From Actinomycetes bacterium (lineage in GTDB: Bacteria > Actinomycetota > Actinomycetes > S36-B12 > UBA5976), in contig JAJXSV010000042.1 in assembly GCA_021784375.1 (NCBI GenBank), positions 1-13,482 of the forward strand: a stretch of DNA of 13,482 bases. Reading direction: 5' to 3'. A program made the position numbers and the translations under genes. How positions within the stretch are numbered: position 1 is the stretch's first letter; each line of letters begins with the position of its first letter. Below the pieces are notes generated by a model. It worked only from the letters and a program-made list of their open reading frames with translations. It was not told the DNA's origin and ran no database searches. Below are positions 7,074 to 13,482 of the stretch, in pieces.

Positions 7074-7125
7074 GACGCCGTGCCGATGGACCCTGACCGG
7101 ATCGCTGCTGGGAGTGGACGCTCTG

Positions 7126-7135
7126 CACTCGAGTG
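7126..7135. promoter_or_regulatory. 10-bp palindrome directly before the SDR ribosome binding site
   Basis: CACTCGAGTG is a perfect 10-bp palindrome that abuts AAAGGA, the SDR Shine-Dalgarno. A further GAGTG at 7112-7116 can pair with its left half as an alternative hairpin. It could be an operator or chance in GC-rich DNA. Confidence 0.3.
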
Positions 7136-7141
7136 AAAGGA
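7136..7141 (+). promoter_or_regulatory. Ribosome binding site of the SDR gene
   Basis: AAAGGA ends 6 nt before ATG 7148. It favours that start over an in-frame GTG at 7133, which itself lies ahead of the site. Confidence 0.65.
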
Positions 7142-7147
7142 CTCTGC

Positions 7148-7888
7148 ATGAACGAATTGGACGGGAAGGTCGCGCTCGTCACCGGGGGCGGCTCCGGCAT
7201 CGGTGAGGCCACCTGCCTCCTGCTGGCGGAGCGCGGCGCCAAGGTGGTCGTGGCTGACATCGACCTCGGCAAGGCCCAGGCGGTCGCTGCGCGTATCGGC
7301 GCAAACGCCCTTGCGGCACAAGGCGATACGAGCAAGGCGGCCGATTGCGAGGCGCTGGTGGCGAGGGCCATGGAGGCCTTCGGTGCCCTGCACATCGGCG
7401 TGAACAACGCCGGCATCGGCGGCCCGCAGCTGCCGACGGGTGACTACACACTCGATGGTTGGGCGGCCGTCATGGGCGTCAACCTGAATGGGGTGTTCTT
7501 CTCCGCGCGTGCGGAGATTCCCGCCATGCTGAAGTCGGGTGGCGGCAGCATCGTGAACATGGCGAGCATCCTCGGCTCGGTGGGATTCGGCTACTCCTGT
7601 GCCTACGTGGCCGCCAAGCACGGGGTGGTCGGACTGACGAAGACCATCGCCCTCGAGTACGCACTCCAAGGCATCCGCTGCAACTCGGTGGGGCCCGGTT
7701 TCATCGCCACCCCGCTGCTCGAGGCCGCGGATCCCGCGATCCTGGCCGGCATCGCGTCCAAGCACGCGATGAACCGCCTCGGCCAGCCGCGCGAGGTGGC
7801 GGAACTCGTCGCCTTCCTCGCCAGTGATCGTTCGAGCAACATGACCGGTGGCTACTACCTGGTCGATGGCGGATACACCGCGCAGTAG
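7148..7888 (+). CDS. Short-chain dehydrogenase/reductase (SDR), classical FabG-like
   Basis: 246 residues, standard for a classical SDR. TGGGSGIG (12-19) binds the cofactor; Asp37 at the end of the second strand (VVVADID) points to NAD(H) rather than NADP(H). NNAG is at 86-89, and the catalytic set is Asn112, Ser140, Tyr153 and Lys157, with the usual 13-residue Ser-Tyr spacing. PGFIATPL (183-190) and the closing MTGGYYLVDGGYTAQ complete the family. Likely a soluble oxidoreductase of an alcohol, sugar or 3-oxoacyl substrate; the sequence does not identify which. The ATG at 7148 is supported by AAAGGA. The gene stands alone, divergent from panE, with a strong hairpin just after its stop. Confidence 0.88.
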   Translation: MNELDGKVALVTGGGSGIGEATCLLLAERGAKVVVADIDLGKAQAVAARIGANALAAQGDTSKAADCEALVARAMEAFGALHIGVNNAGIGGPQLPTGDYTLDGWAAVMGVNLNGVFFSARAEIPAMLKSGGGSIVNMASILGSVGFGYSCAYVAAKHGVVGLTKTIALEYALQGIRCNSVGPGFIATPLLEAADPAILAGIASKHAMNRLGQPREVAELVAFLASDRSSNMTGGYYLVDGGYTAQ

Positions 7889-7899
7889 GACGAACCGGA

Positions 7900-7935
7900 G
7901 AACGCCTCCCGCCCCCTCGGGGTCGGGAGGCGTTC
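7900..7935 (+). terminator. Terminator-like hairpin after the SDR gene
   Basis: The 12-base arms GAACGCCTCCCG (7900-7911) and CGGGAGGCGTTC (7924-7935) pair perfectly, and the loop contains a further cccc/gggg pairing. There is no following T-run, as is usual for actinobacterial terminators. It begins 12 nt after the SDR stop. Confidence 0.7.
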
Positions 7936-8026
7936 CCATGCATCCTCGAAAACCCCTTGCAAACAAAGGGAATTCTTGGCCGACACACCCGTAATAATAA
8001 TGGGACTCCAACAATCTGCGATTCGT

Positions 8027-8075
8027 CTGTGCGTTCGCTGTGACTTCAAAGTGGACTCACAGGATTCCTGCACAG
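8027..8075. promoter_or_regulatory. Nested inverted repeat upstream of the surface-protein gene (candidate operator)
   Basis: The outer arms are CTGTGC (8027-8032) and GCACAG (8070-8075); the inner arms are CTGTGA (8038-8043) and TCACAG (8057-8062). The inner pair is separated by 13 nt, and the two left CTGTG units are 11 nt apart, about one helical turn. The element ends just before a TTACAGT box and would overlap its -35 region. It could bind a dimeric regulator or fold in RNA. Confidence 0.4.
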
Positions 8076-8081
8076 CGCGCT

Positions 8082-8087
8082 TACAGT
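8082..8087 (+). promoter_or_regulatory. Candidate -10 box for the surface-protein gene
   Basis: TACAGT fits TANNNT in the AT-richer 7940-8090 stretch; a start about 7 nt later would leave a GC-rich leader of some 65 nt holding a GGGGC-TCT-GCCCC hairpin (8097-8109). No convincing -35 hexamer is seen, which would suit an activated promoter. A TAATAATAAT run at 7992-8001 is another option. Confidence 0.3.
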
Positions 8088-8158
8088 CGCAGTGTTGGGG
8101 CTCTGCCCCCGAGGTCCGCCCCGTGGCCAGGCCCCCCGAATTGAGGTTGGGGTACCGA

Positions 8159-11100
8159 ATGATTCGCATCTCTCGCCTACGGGCGATCTCGGCCAGCGTC
8201 ATCGCCGGCCTGCTCCTCGGATCGGCCACCACACTGGTCGCGACCGCACCTGCCAGCGCCATCAGCTGGGACGGCGCCTGCCCGGCGGCCGGCACTCCCC
8301 TGGCCTGGCCCGGAACCTGGAACGCAGTGCGCTACCTCGCCTCACCCCAGGACGTCATCGCGGACACCGAGCACGAGTACCAGGACAAGGCATGGGATGT
8401 CAGTTCCGGCATGAACGACTACACCGTGCCCTATTCGTCGGAGCTGCGCGGACCGGGCACCCAGGCCTCCGCCTACTGGGCCTCGAACGCCACCAACTCG
8501 ACGCCCGCCACCACCATCTTCTTCCGCGTGCGGGTCATCGGTGATCCGGCCCTCTCCACGCCGGGCGCCACCAGCCTCCTGCAGTCCGGCATGTGGCAAG
8601 CGGAGATCGGCACCGGCCCCGCCGGCAGCCAGACCGCACGCGTCATGGTGGGCGTGAACGGCGGCGGCAACAACGGGCATGACTTCGTGTACGCGGCAGG
8701 CATGGGCAGCAACACCCTGAACTGCCTGATCTACACCACGAACTCGCCCTCGAGCGGTGGTTGGTACCGGACCTCACCGATCACCAACGGTTCCGTGACC
8801 CAGTACTTCCTCGACTTCCAGATCCCCATCGCCGTGCTCACCCACATCGATCCCGCTGTCACCGGGACCACCATCGCCACCCTGCTCTACGGCACCTCGG
8901 CCGCGAACAACTTCACCACCTTCAACAAGGACGAGTTCCAGACCCCGACCGGTCCCGCGGATCTCAACCTGGTGAAGCCGATCGACTTCTCGAACCCGCC
9001 GCAGTTCAGCATCACGACGACGGCAGCGGGCAATGGCACGGTGACCCCGGGCACCGTCTCCGTCGACTCGGGAACCGTCGTCACAGAGACCGCGACGGCG
9101 GGCGTCGGCTCGCACTTCGCGAGTTGGTCCTGCACCCCGACGATCTCGCCTGCCATCAACCCGCTGGCACCCGTGCTGACGTTCACGTTGACGAGCGATG
9201 AGGCGTGCACCGCGACCTTCGCGCTCGATCCCGTCACCCTGACCTACGACAGCAACACCGCCACCGGCGGTGCCCCACCGAGTGCGGTGACCATCGGCTA
9301 CGGCGAATCCACGACAATCGCGGACTCGGCCACCATGACCAAGACGGTCGGAAGCGACAACTACGCCTTCGTCGGTTGGGACACCGCGCCTGCCGGTGGT
9401 GGCACCTTCTACGCGGTGGGCAGTTCGATCGTGCTCTTCGCTGACATCACGCTGTACGCGCAGTGGGTGAAGATCCCCAGTCTGGCCGTGAACTACCAAG
9501 CGGGCGTGACCGATCCGACGGTCGCCGGGATCCCCTCGGATCTGCACCTGTATACCGCCGGCGAGACGGTGACGGTGAAGGGTCCCGATCCCACCCGCCT
9601 GGGCTACAGCTTCACCGGCTGGATCCCGAACCCGCTCACCACCTGCACGAACGCCTGCATGGCGAATGACACCTTCACCATCGAGTCGAGCACCGTGCTC
9701 ACCGCGCAATGGAGCGTCAACTCGTACCCGCTGACCTTCAATGCCAATGGTGGCTTGGTCGGTGGAAACGCGACGCAGACGAACCTGATCCCGTACAACA
9801 CGGATGCGCTCAGCGGTGCACCGACGCCGATCTGGTCCGGCTACAACTTCCTCGGCTGGTCCGATTCGGTGACCGGCGTGAAGCTCACCAGCTTCCTCAT
9901 GCCGGCCCATGCAGCGACGCTCTACGCGCTGTGGATCCCCGCCGTGGTCACGCTGACGACGAACGTCACCGGCAGCGGTTCGGTCACGGGTGGGGGCCTC
10001 TACGGCTTCGGTGACACGGCCACCGTGACGGCCATCCCTGCCGCCGGCTACTCGTTCGCCGGTTGGGGCGGCGCCTGCGCCGGCATGCTGAACCCGGCGA
10101 TCGTGACCATGACGGGCGCGTTGACCTGCACCGCGAACTTCTCACGCAACCCCGTGTACTACCCGTTGGTCGAGACCATCGTGGGCTCGGGCACGGTGGC
10201 GCCGCCGAGCGGTGACTACATCGAGGGCAGCGCCCTGACGCTGGTGGCGACTCCGGCGCTCGGATGGTCGTTCGTGGGCTGGACCGGTGACTGCACCGGC
10301 CTGACCTGCGCGGTGACCATGAACCAGCAGCACCGCGTCACCGCCACCTTCGCCCAGTTGTTCCCGTTGACGACACCGGTCACGGGGACGGGCACCGTGA
10401 CCCGTGACCTGCCGGGCAGCAACGGCTACTACCCGCCGGGCACCGTGGTCACCCTGACCGCGACGCCTGCAGCGGGCCAGGCCTTCACCGGTTGGTCCGG
10501 TGACTGCGCGGGCAGCACCAACCCCCTCAAGGTGACGGTGGACAAGGCCAAGACCTGCGTGGCCAACTTCTCCGGGCTGGTCCCGCTGGTGACCGCGTCC
10601 ACGGGCAGTGGCGCCGTTGCCGTCGGTCCGAGTGCGGGTCCGTACGTCCCGGGCACGTTGGTGACGCTCACGGCGACGCCGGCGGCCGGCTGGATCTTCT
10701 CCAACTGGACAGGCAGTTGCTCGGGCACCGCCAACCCCATCACCATCACCATGGATGCCGCCAAGTCCTGCACCGCACAGTTCCAGCGGGTCGACCCGGT
10801 GCCTGCGGGCACCTACAGCCCGGTGAACTACGGGAAGTCGAGGATCAACTGGGAGGCCTCGCCCAACGCGACCTCCTACGAGATCACCGTGCAGGGCAAG
10901 GTCGTCTGCACAACCGCGGCGCTGACCTGCCAGGTCTCGATGCTCCTGGGGCCCAACTCCAAGGTGTACGCGATCGCCATCAACGGCAGCCTGCGCGCCA
11001 CCCCGACGCGACTCACCTACAAGCGTGGTGGACCCGTGCTGATCTTCATCGTGCACTTCGCTGAGGACAGCTACGTGCTGCGCGCTGGCGACAAGGCGAT

Positions 11101-11359
11101 GCTGCGTGCCCGGGCCGCCCGGATCCAGGTGCTGGGCTTCAAGCAGGTCAAGGTGGCCGGCTTCACGGACAGCCAGGGCGGCACGCGCAATGCCATCCCG
11201 CTGTCGACCAACCGCGCGAATGCCGTGATCCGCTACCTGCGCCATTACGTCAAGGTCGGCGCAGCCGCCAAGGGCTACGGCAACACCCACTTCGTGGCCA
11301 GCAATGCCACTGAGCGGGGTCGCGCCGCCAACCGCCGTGCTGAGGGCTTCGCCTTCTAG
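8159..11359 (+). CDS. Exported InlB-repeat surface protein with C-terminal OmpA-like domain
   Basis: 1066 residues. The signal peptide covers 1-34, with a basic start, a hydrophobic core and a likely cut after APASA. Residues 35-280 form an aromatic- and Asn-rich beta-type domain I cannot assign. Eight beta-repeats follow: a divergent InlB-type repeat (282-355), three Listeria-Bacteroides Flg_new-type repeats ending in Q/L-W (358-436, 441-518, 523-592), and four more divergent repeats (597-661, 668-731, 735-804, 808-875) with GW, GxC and A-x-F signatures. Residues 885-945 look Fn3-like. Residues 958-1066 are an OmpA-like domain with FTDSQG, LSTNRANAVIRYL and GRAANRR; Asp1004 and Arg1019 match the diaminopimelate-binding pair. 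There is no LPXTG motif or C-terminal membrane helix, so anchoring to peptidoglycan through the OmpA domain is inferred. Adhesion or ligand binding is the likely role but is not proven. The ATG at 8159 is the only Met at a signal peptide; GAGG lies 12 nt upstream, a weak RBS. Confidence 0.88.
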   Translation: MIRISRLRAISASVIAGLLLGSATTLVATAPASAISWDGACPAAGTPLAWPGTWNAVRYLASPQDVIADTEHEYQDKAWDVSSGMNDYTVPYSSELRGPGTQASAYWASNATNSTPATTIFFRVRVIGDPALSTPGATSLLQSGMWQAEIGTGPAGSQTARVMVGVNGGGNNGHDFVYAAGMGSNTLNCLIYTTNSPSSGGWYRTSPITNGSVTQYFLDFQIPIAVLTHIDPAVTGTTIATLLYGTSAANNFTTFNKDEFQTPTGPADLNLVKPIDFSNPPQFSITTTAAGNGTVTPGTVSVDSGTVVTETATAGVGSHFASWSCTPTISPAINPLAPVLTFTLTSDEACTATFALDPVTLTYDSNTATGGAPPSAVTIGYGESTTIADSATMTKTVGSDNYAFVGWDTAPAGGGTFYAVGSSIVLFADITLYAQWVKIPSLAVNYQAGVTDPTVAGIPSDLHLYTAGETVTVKGPDPTRLGYSFTGWIPNPLTTCTNACMANDTFTIESSTVLTAQWSVNSYPLTFNANGGLVGGNATQTNLIPYNTDALSGAPTPIWSGYNFLGWSDSVTGVKLTSFLMPAHAATLYALWIPAVVTLTTNVTGSGSVTGGGLYGFGDTATVTAIPAAGYSFAGWGGACAGMLNPAIVTMTGALTCTANFSRNPVYYPLVETIVGSGTVAPPSGDYIEGSALTLVATPALGWSFVGWTGDCTGLTCAVTMNQQHRVTATFAQLFPLTTPVTGTGTVTRDLPGSNGYYPPGTVVTLTATPAAGQAFTGWSGDCAGSTNPLKVTVDKAKTCVANFSGLVPLVTASTGSGAVAVGPSAGPYVPGTLVTLTATPAAGWIFSNWTGSCSGTANPITITMDAAKSCTAQFQRVDPVPAGTYSPVNYGKSRINWEASPNATSYEITVQGKVVCTTAALTCQVSMLLGPNSKVYAIAINGSLRATPTRLTYKRGGPVLIFIVHFAEDSYVLRAGDKAMLRARAARIQVLGFKQVKVAGFTDSQGGTRNAIPLSTNRANAVIRYLRHYVKVGAAAKGYGNTHFVASNATERGRAANRRAEGFAF
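9002..9223 (+). repeat. Protein repeat 1, divergent InlB-type
   Basis: Encodes residues 282-355, with AAGNGTVTPG at the front, FASWSC in the middle and CTATFA at the end. Cys325 and Cys350 sit at the positions where other divergent repeats of this protein carry their cysteine pair. Confidence 0.65.
9230..9934 (+). repeat. Protein repeats 2-4, Flg_new / Listeria-Bacteroides type
   Basis: Three tandem units (residues 358-436, 441-518 and 523-592), each running from a T-Y/F/N-x strand through (F/Y)xFxGW to a closing LYAQW, LTAQW or LYALW. These are the canonical InlB B-repeat landmarks. Sequence between landmarks differs strongly from unit to unit. Confidence 0.75.
9947..10783 (+). repeat. Protein repeats 5-8, divergent InlB type with cysteine pairs
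   Basis: Four units (residues 597-661, 668-731, 735-804 and 808-875), each with a GSG- or GTG-type turn, (V/L)xATPAxG or close variant, a GW or NW core, GxC(A/S/T)G, and a final (C)xAxF. The order matches the divergent InlB B-repeat domain. Confidence 0.75.
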
Positions 11360-11370
11360 GTGACGGTCAT

Positions 11371-11405
11371 CGGGAGGGCTCGGGCAACAGGCCCGGGCCC
11401 TCCCG
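11371..11405. terminator. Terminator hairpin between convergent surface-protein and helD-like genes
   Basis: The 15-base arms 11371-11385 (CGGGAGGGCTCGGGC) and 11391-11405 (GCCCGGGCCCTCCCG) flank the loop aacag. All positions pair, with one G-U wobble, in the plus-strand transcript. The same position becomes an A-C mismatch in the minus-strand transcript, so it should act best after the surface-protein gene. No T-run follows. The helD-like stop is at 11425-11423. Confidence 0.7.
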
Positions 11406-11422
11406 CTGTGCGCGTCCGTGCG

Positions 11423-13482
11423 TCAATGCGGCCCGAGCACGACGAGCTCCCGGGTGGCCCGGGTCATCGACACGTAGCGATCGACGGCCCCCTCGATCCC
11501 GTCGTCCGGGTCCGGCGAATCCATGAGGACCACGAGGTCGAACTCCAGGCCCTTCGCCAGTTCCGGCGTCAGGGAGCGCACTCGGGACGTCCCCTCGAAG
11601 GCGGGGGCGCCGATGACGCACGCGATGCCGTGCGCATGTCGCTGCTGCCAGTCCTCGAGTACCGCTCCCAGCTGTGAGGCTGCCGCGTGCCGGACAGGCA
11701 GGCCCGTCGTGCGCACCGACAGCGGGACATTGGCGTCCGGGATGGCGGCCCGGATGACCGGCTCTGCCTCCCGCATGACCTCCACCGGTGTGCGGTAGTT
11801 GACGGTGAGCGAAGCCACCTCGACACGAGGGAGGCCCACGCGCGCCAGTCGTTCCTGCCAGGGCTCGACGAAGCCGTGCCTCGCCTGGGCCCGGTCGCCC
11901 ACGATCGTGAGGCTCCGGGACGGGCAGCGGCGCAGCAGCATGCGCCATTCCGCGTCGGTGAGCTCCTGCGCCTCGTCGACGACGACGTGGGTGAAGGGGC
12001 CGGCCAGCGCGTCGGCGTCGACCGGGGGGCTGCCTTGCTCATCGGCCAAGGCGCCGCGCAATCCCGGTTGCTGCAACTGGGCGAACAGGCCGTCCTCATC
12101 GGCGTGGAACATCTCCTCGATGACCCGGTCCATGCGCTCGGCCGCGGCAGCGGCGGCAGCCGCGCGCTCACGGCGACGGCGCCCGGCCGCAGGATCGCCC
12201 AGGCGCTGCCGCGCCGCATCGAGGAGCGGCAGGTCGGAGACCGTCCACGCCTGCGCATCGGGACGGCGCAGCAGGCGCGCCTCCTCCGGGCTCAACCAGG
12301 GTGCGCAATGCCGGAGGAATGCCGGGACTGCCCACAGGTCCCCCACCAGGTCGAGCGCATCAAGCAGCGGCCAGGCCCGGTTGAACGCACGTACGAGCCG
12401 GTTGTCCCGGCGCAGCGCCCGGCGCAACTCATCCACCGGCACCTCCTCGCCATGCCGGGCCACCAGGATCCCCAGCAGCGCCTCCCACACCTGGTCGCGT
12501 GCCTCGTTGTGGGTGGCCCCCAGCTCGGCCGCATCGAAGGCCTCGGCCCAGTCGGCCGGTCCGAGCAGCACGTCCGCCCAGTCAGTCGAGACCACCATGC
12601 CCTCCGTGGGTGGTTCCTCGTAGGTTCGCACCGCCGCCTCCACGGCCTCCACCATCGCCACCGACGACTTCAACCGGGCGACCACCAGGTCGGGCTCCAC
12701 CGTCGCCCCCGCACCTTCGGTGACGAGGTCTCGGATGGTGCAGGTCTGCACGCCCTCCTCGCCGAGGCTGGGCAGGACGTCCGCGACGTATGCGAGGTAT
12801 GGCTGGTGCGGCCCCACGAAGAGGACACGACCGCCCTGGTGCCCGAGGCGTGGGTCTGAGTACAGGAGGTAGGCGGTGCGGTGCAGCGCCACCACGGTCT
12901 TGCCCGTGCCCGGCCCGCCATCGACGACCATGACGCCGCGCCCCTCCGCCCGGATGATGGCGTCCTGGTCGGACTGGATGGTGGCCAGCACATCGCGCAT
13001 GCGTGGCGAGCGGTCGCTGCCCAGGCTGGCGATGAATGCCGACTGGTCATCGAGCGCAGCCGACTGCCGCAGCCCTGCCGATGTGAACACCTCATCCCAG
13101 TAGTCGCTCACTCGCCCACGGGTCCACTGGTATCGCCGTCGGCTGGCCAGGCCCATGGGGTTGGCGTGGGTGGCGGCGAAGAAGGGGGCGGCGGCCGGCG
13201 AGCGCCAGTCGATGAGCAGCAGGGCGCCGTCGGGTCCGCTGAGGCCGAGCCGCCCGATGTACAGCGGCTCGCCGTCGTCAGCGGCGACCATGCGCCCGAG
13301 GCAGAGGTCCAGGCTGAAGCGCCGCAACGCGCGCAGGCGCGTGCTCAGGCGGTGCACCTCGAGGTCTCGATCGAGCAGGGCCTGATCGCCGGCGCCGGGC
13401 TGCCCACGCGTGGCAGGGCAGTGGCGAGGGCCATCGCCGAATCGCCGGCGGGCATGCTTTGGTAGGGCCGCGGATTGGCGCT
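11423..13482 (-). CDS. HelD/HelR-type RNA polymerase-recycling ATPase (superfamily 1 helicase-like), 5' partial
   Basis: At least 686 codons; the frame stays open to the window edge. The HelD N-terminal signature is intact: LCLGRMV, EPLYIGRLGL, DWRSPAAAPFF and SDYWDEVFT. Helicase motifs follow: TIQSDQD (Q-like), Walker A GGPGTGKT with TVVALHR (Walker A at 12919-12896), Walker B VVVDEAQE, TIVGDRAQ, NYRTP, AKGLEFDLVVL and YVSMTRATREL near the C-terminus. In this family the ATPase binds RNA polymerase through its arms, pries nucleic acids from stalled enzyme and recycles it; the actinobacterial HelR subgroup can also displace rifamycins. Length and N-terminal pattern suit that actinobacterial type, but the subgroup is inferred. 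A GTG at 13357 could serve as start, yet upstream codons continue with the charged ALLDRDLEV helix expected before it, so the true start is probably outside. Confidence 0.85.
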   Translation of the reverse strand, partial: RQSAALPKHARRRFGDGPRHCPATRGQPGAGDQALLDRDLEVHRLSTRLRALRRFSLDLCLGRMVAADDGEPLYIGRLGLSGPDGALLLIDWRSPAAAPFFAATHANPMGLASRRRYQWTRGRVSDYWDEVFTSAGLRQSAALDDQSAFIASLGSDRSPRMRDVLATIQSDQDAIIRAEGRGVMVVDGGPGTGKTVVALHRTAYLLYSDPRLGHQGGRVLFVGPHQPYLAYVADVLPSLGEEGVQTCTIRDLVTEGAGATVEPDLVVARLKSSVAMVEAVEAAVRTYEEPPTEGMVVSTDWADVLLGPADWAEAFDAAELGATHNEARDQVWEALLGILVARHGEEVPVDELRRALRRDNRLVRAFNRAWPLLDALDLVGDLWAVPAFLRHCAPWLSPEEARLLRRPDAQAWTVSDLPLLDAARQRLGDPAAGRRRRERAAAAAAAAERMDRVIEEMFHADEDGLFAQLQQPGLRGALADEQGSPPVDADALAGPFTHVVVDEAQELTDAEWRMLLRRCPSRSLTIVGDRAQARHGFVEPWQERLARVGLPRVEVASLTVNYRTPVEVMREAEPVIRAAIPDANVPLSVRTTGLPVRHAAASQLGAVLEDWQQRHAHGIACVIGAPAFEGTSRVRSLTPELAKGLEFDLVVLMDSPDPDDGIEGAVDRYVSMTRATRELVVLGPH

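Noticed and set aside
5843..8014. 723-codon open frame on the minus strand across the S4, panE and SDR genes
   Set aside because: It runs through three genes with strong family motifs in other frames or strands, and its translation is low-complexity Arg/Gly/Ala/His sequence.
8038..8062. CRP-type operator (TGTGA/TCACA half-sites)
   Set aside because: The half-sites match, but the spacing is 15 nt instead of the 6 nt a CRP dimer needs. I kept it only as a generic inverted repeat.
7936..8158. Known riboswitch in the leader of the surface-protein gene
   Set aside because: I checked by eye for glycine, c-di-AMP, c-di-GMP, SAM and TPP core motifs and found no convincing match. Only simple hairpins are visible.
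9002..10783. DNA-level tandem repeat or recombination hot spot
   Set aside because: The repeats are similar only in protein; codons differ widely at third positions, so there is no long identical DNA to recombine.
10142..11290. 382-codon open frame on the minus strand opposite the repeats and OmpA-like domain
   Set aside because: It is the complement of clear repeat and domain sequence; the length is explained by high GC content.
8159..11359. Listeria-type internalin (host invasion) function
   Set aside because: There are no leucine-rich repeats, no GW modules and no LPXTG motif. The InlB-type repeats alone occur in many environmental surface proteins and do not imply virulence.
11687..12859. 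390-codon open frame on the plus strand opposite the helD-like gene
   Set aside because: It is antisense to Walker B and other helicase motifs and shows no recognisable domain.
13355..13357. GTG at 13357 as the true start of the helD-like gene
   Set aside because: The frame continues open upstream with a charged helix-like segment that fits the family, there is no ribosome site, and the arm expected in the family would be missing.

Overview
The window is very GC-rich, gene-dense and has actinobacterial protein signatures: a stand-alone DUF2156 lysyl-phosphatidylglycerol-synthase-type domain, a CtaG-family oxidase assembly protein, a HelD/HelR-type RNA polymerase-recycling ATPase, and several starts sitting 6-7 nt behind TANNNT boxes, as in leaderless actinobacterial transcripts. 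I read it as chromosomal DNA of an Actinomycetota bacterium. The genus cannot be told from this sequence. I see no phage, insertion sequence, CRISPR array, rRNA or tRNA.

Layout. (1) 2-1339, plus strand: the 3' end of a DUF2156/MprF-C-terminal-like gene, then ctaG 3 nt later. (2) 1336-5483, minus strand: a tight run read as DHA2 drug exporter, moeA, moaE, moaC, mobA. The four molybdenum-cofactor genes are chained by ATGA, ATGA and GTGA overlaps. The run meets ctaG tail to tail, and both genes stop inside one CTAG palindrome. (3) 5617-6012, plus: a small S4 RNA-binding protein. It converges on (4) 6055-6963, minus: a ketopantoate-reductase family enzyme (PanE/ApbA). (5) 7148-7888, plus: a short-chain dehydrogenase with a strong terminator hairpin behind it. 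(6) 8159-11359, plus: a 1066-residue exported protein with an unassigned N-terminal domain, eight InlB-type beta-repeats, an Fn3-like segment and an OmpA-like peptidoglycan-binding C-terminus. (7) 11423-13482, minus: a HelD/HelR-type helicase-like ATPase cut by the window end.

How they work together. moeA, moaE, moaC and mobA cover pyranopterin formation, molybdopterin synthesis, molybdate insertion and nucleotide attachment. moaA, moaD and a separate molybdopterin adenylyltransferase are not in the window and must lie elsewhere if the pathway is complete. The other genes look like independent housekeeping or surface functions.

The most unusual content is the large surface protein, which combines adhesin-like repeats with non-covalent peptidoglycan anchoring. 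Its upstream region carries a nested inverted repeat that may be an operator. A second structured inverted repeat lies in the divergent panE/SDR spacer. No stretch longer than 300 bases lacks a gene; the largest gap is 7889-8158.
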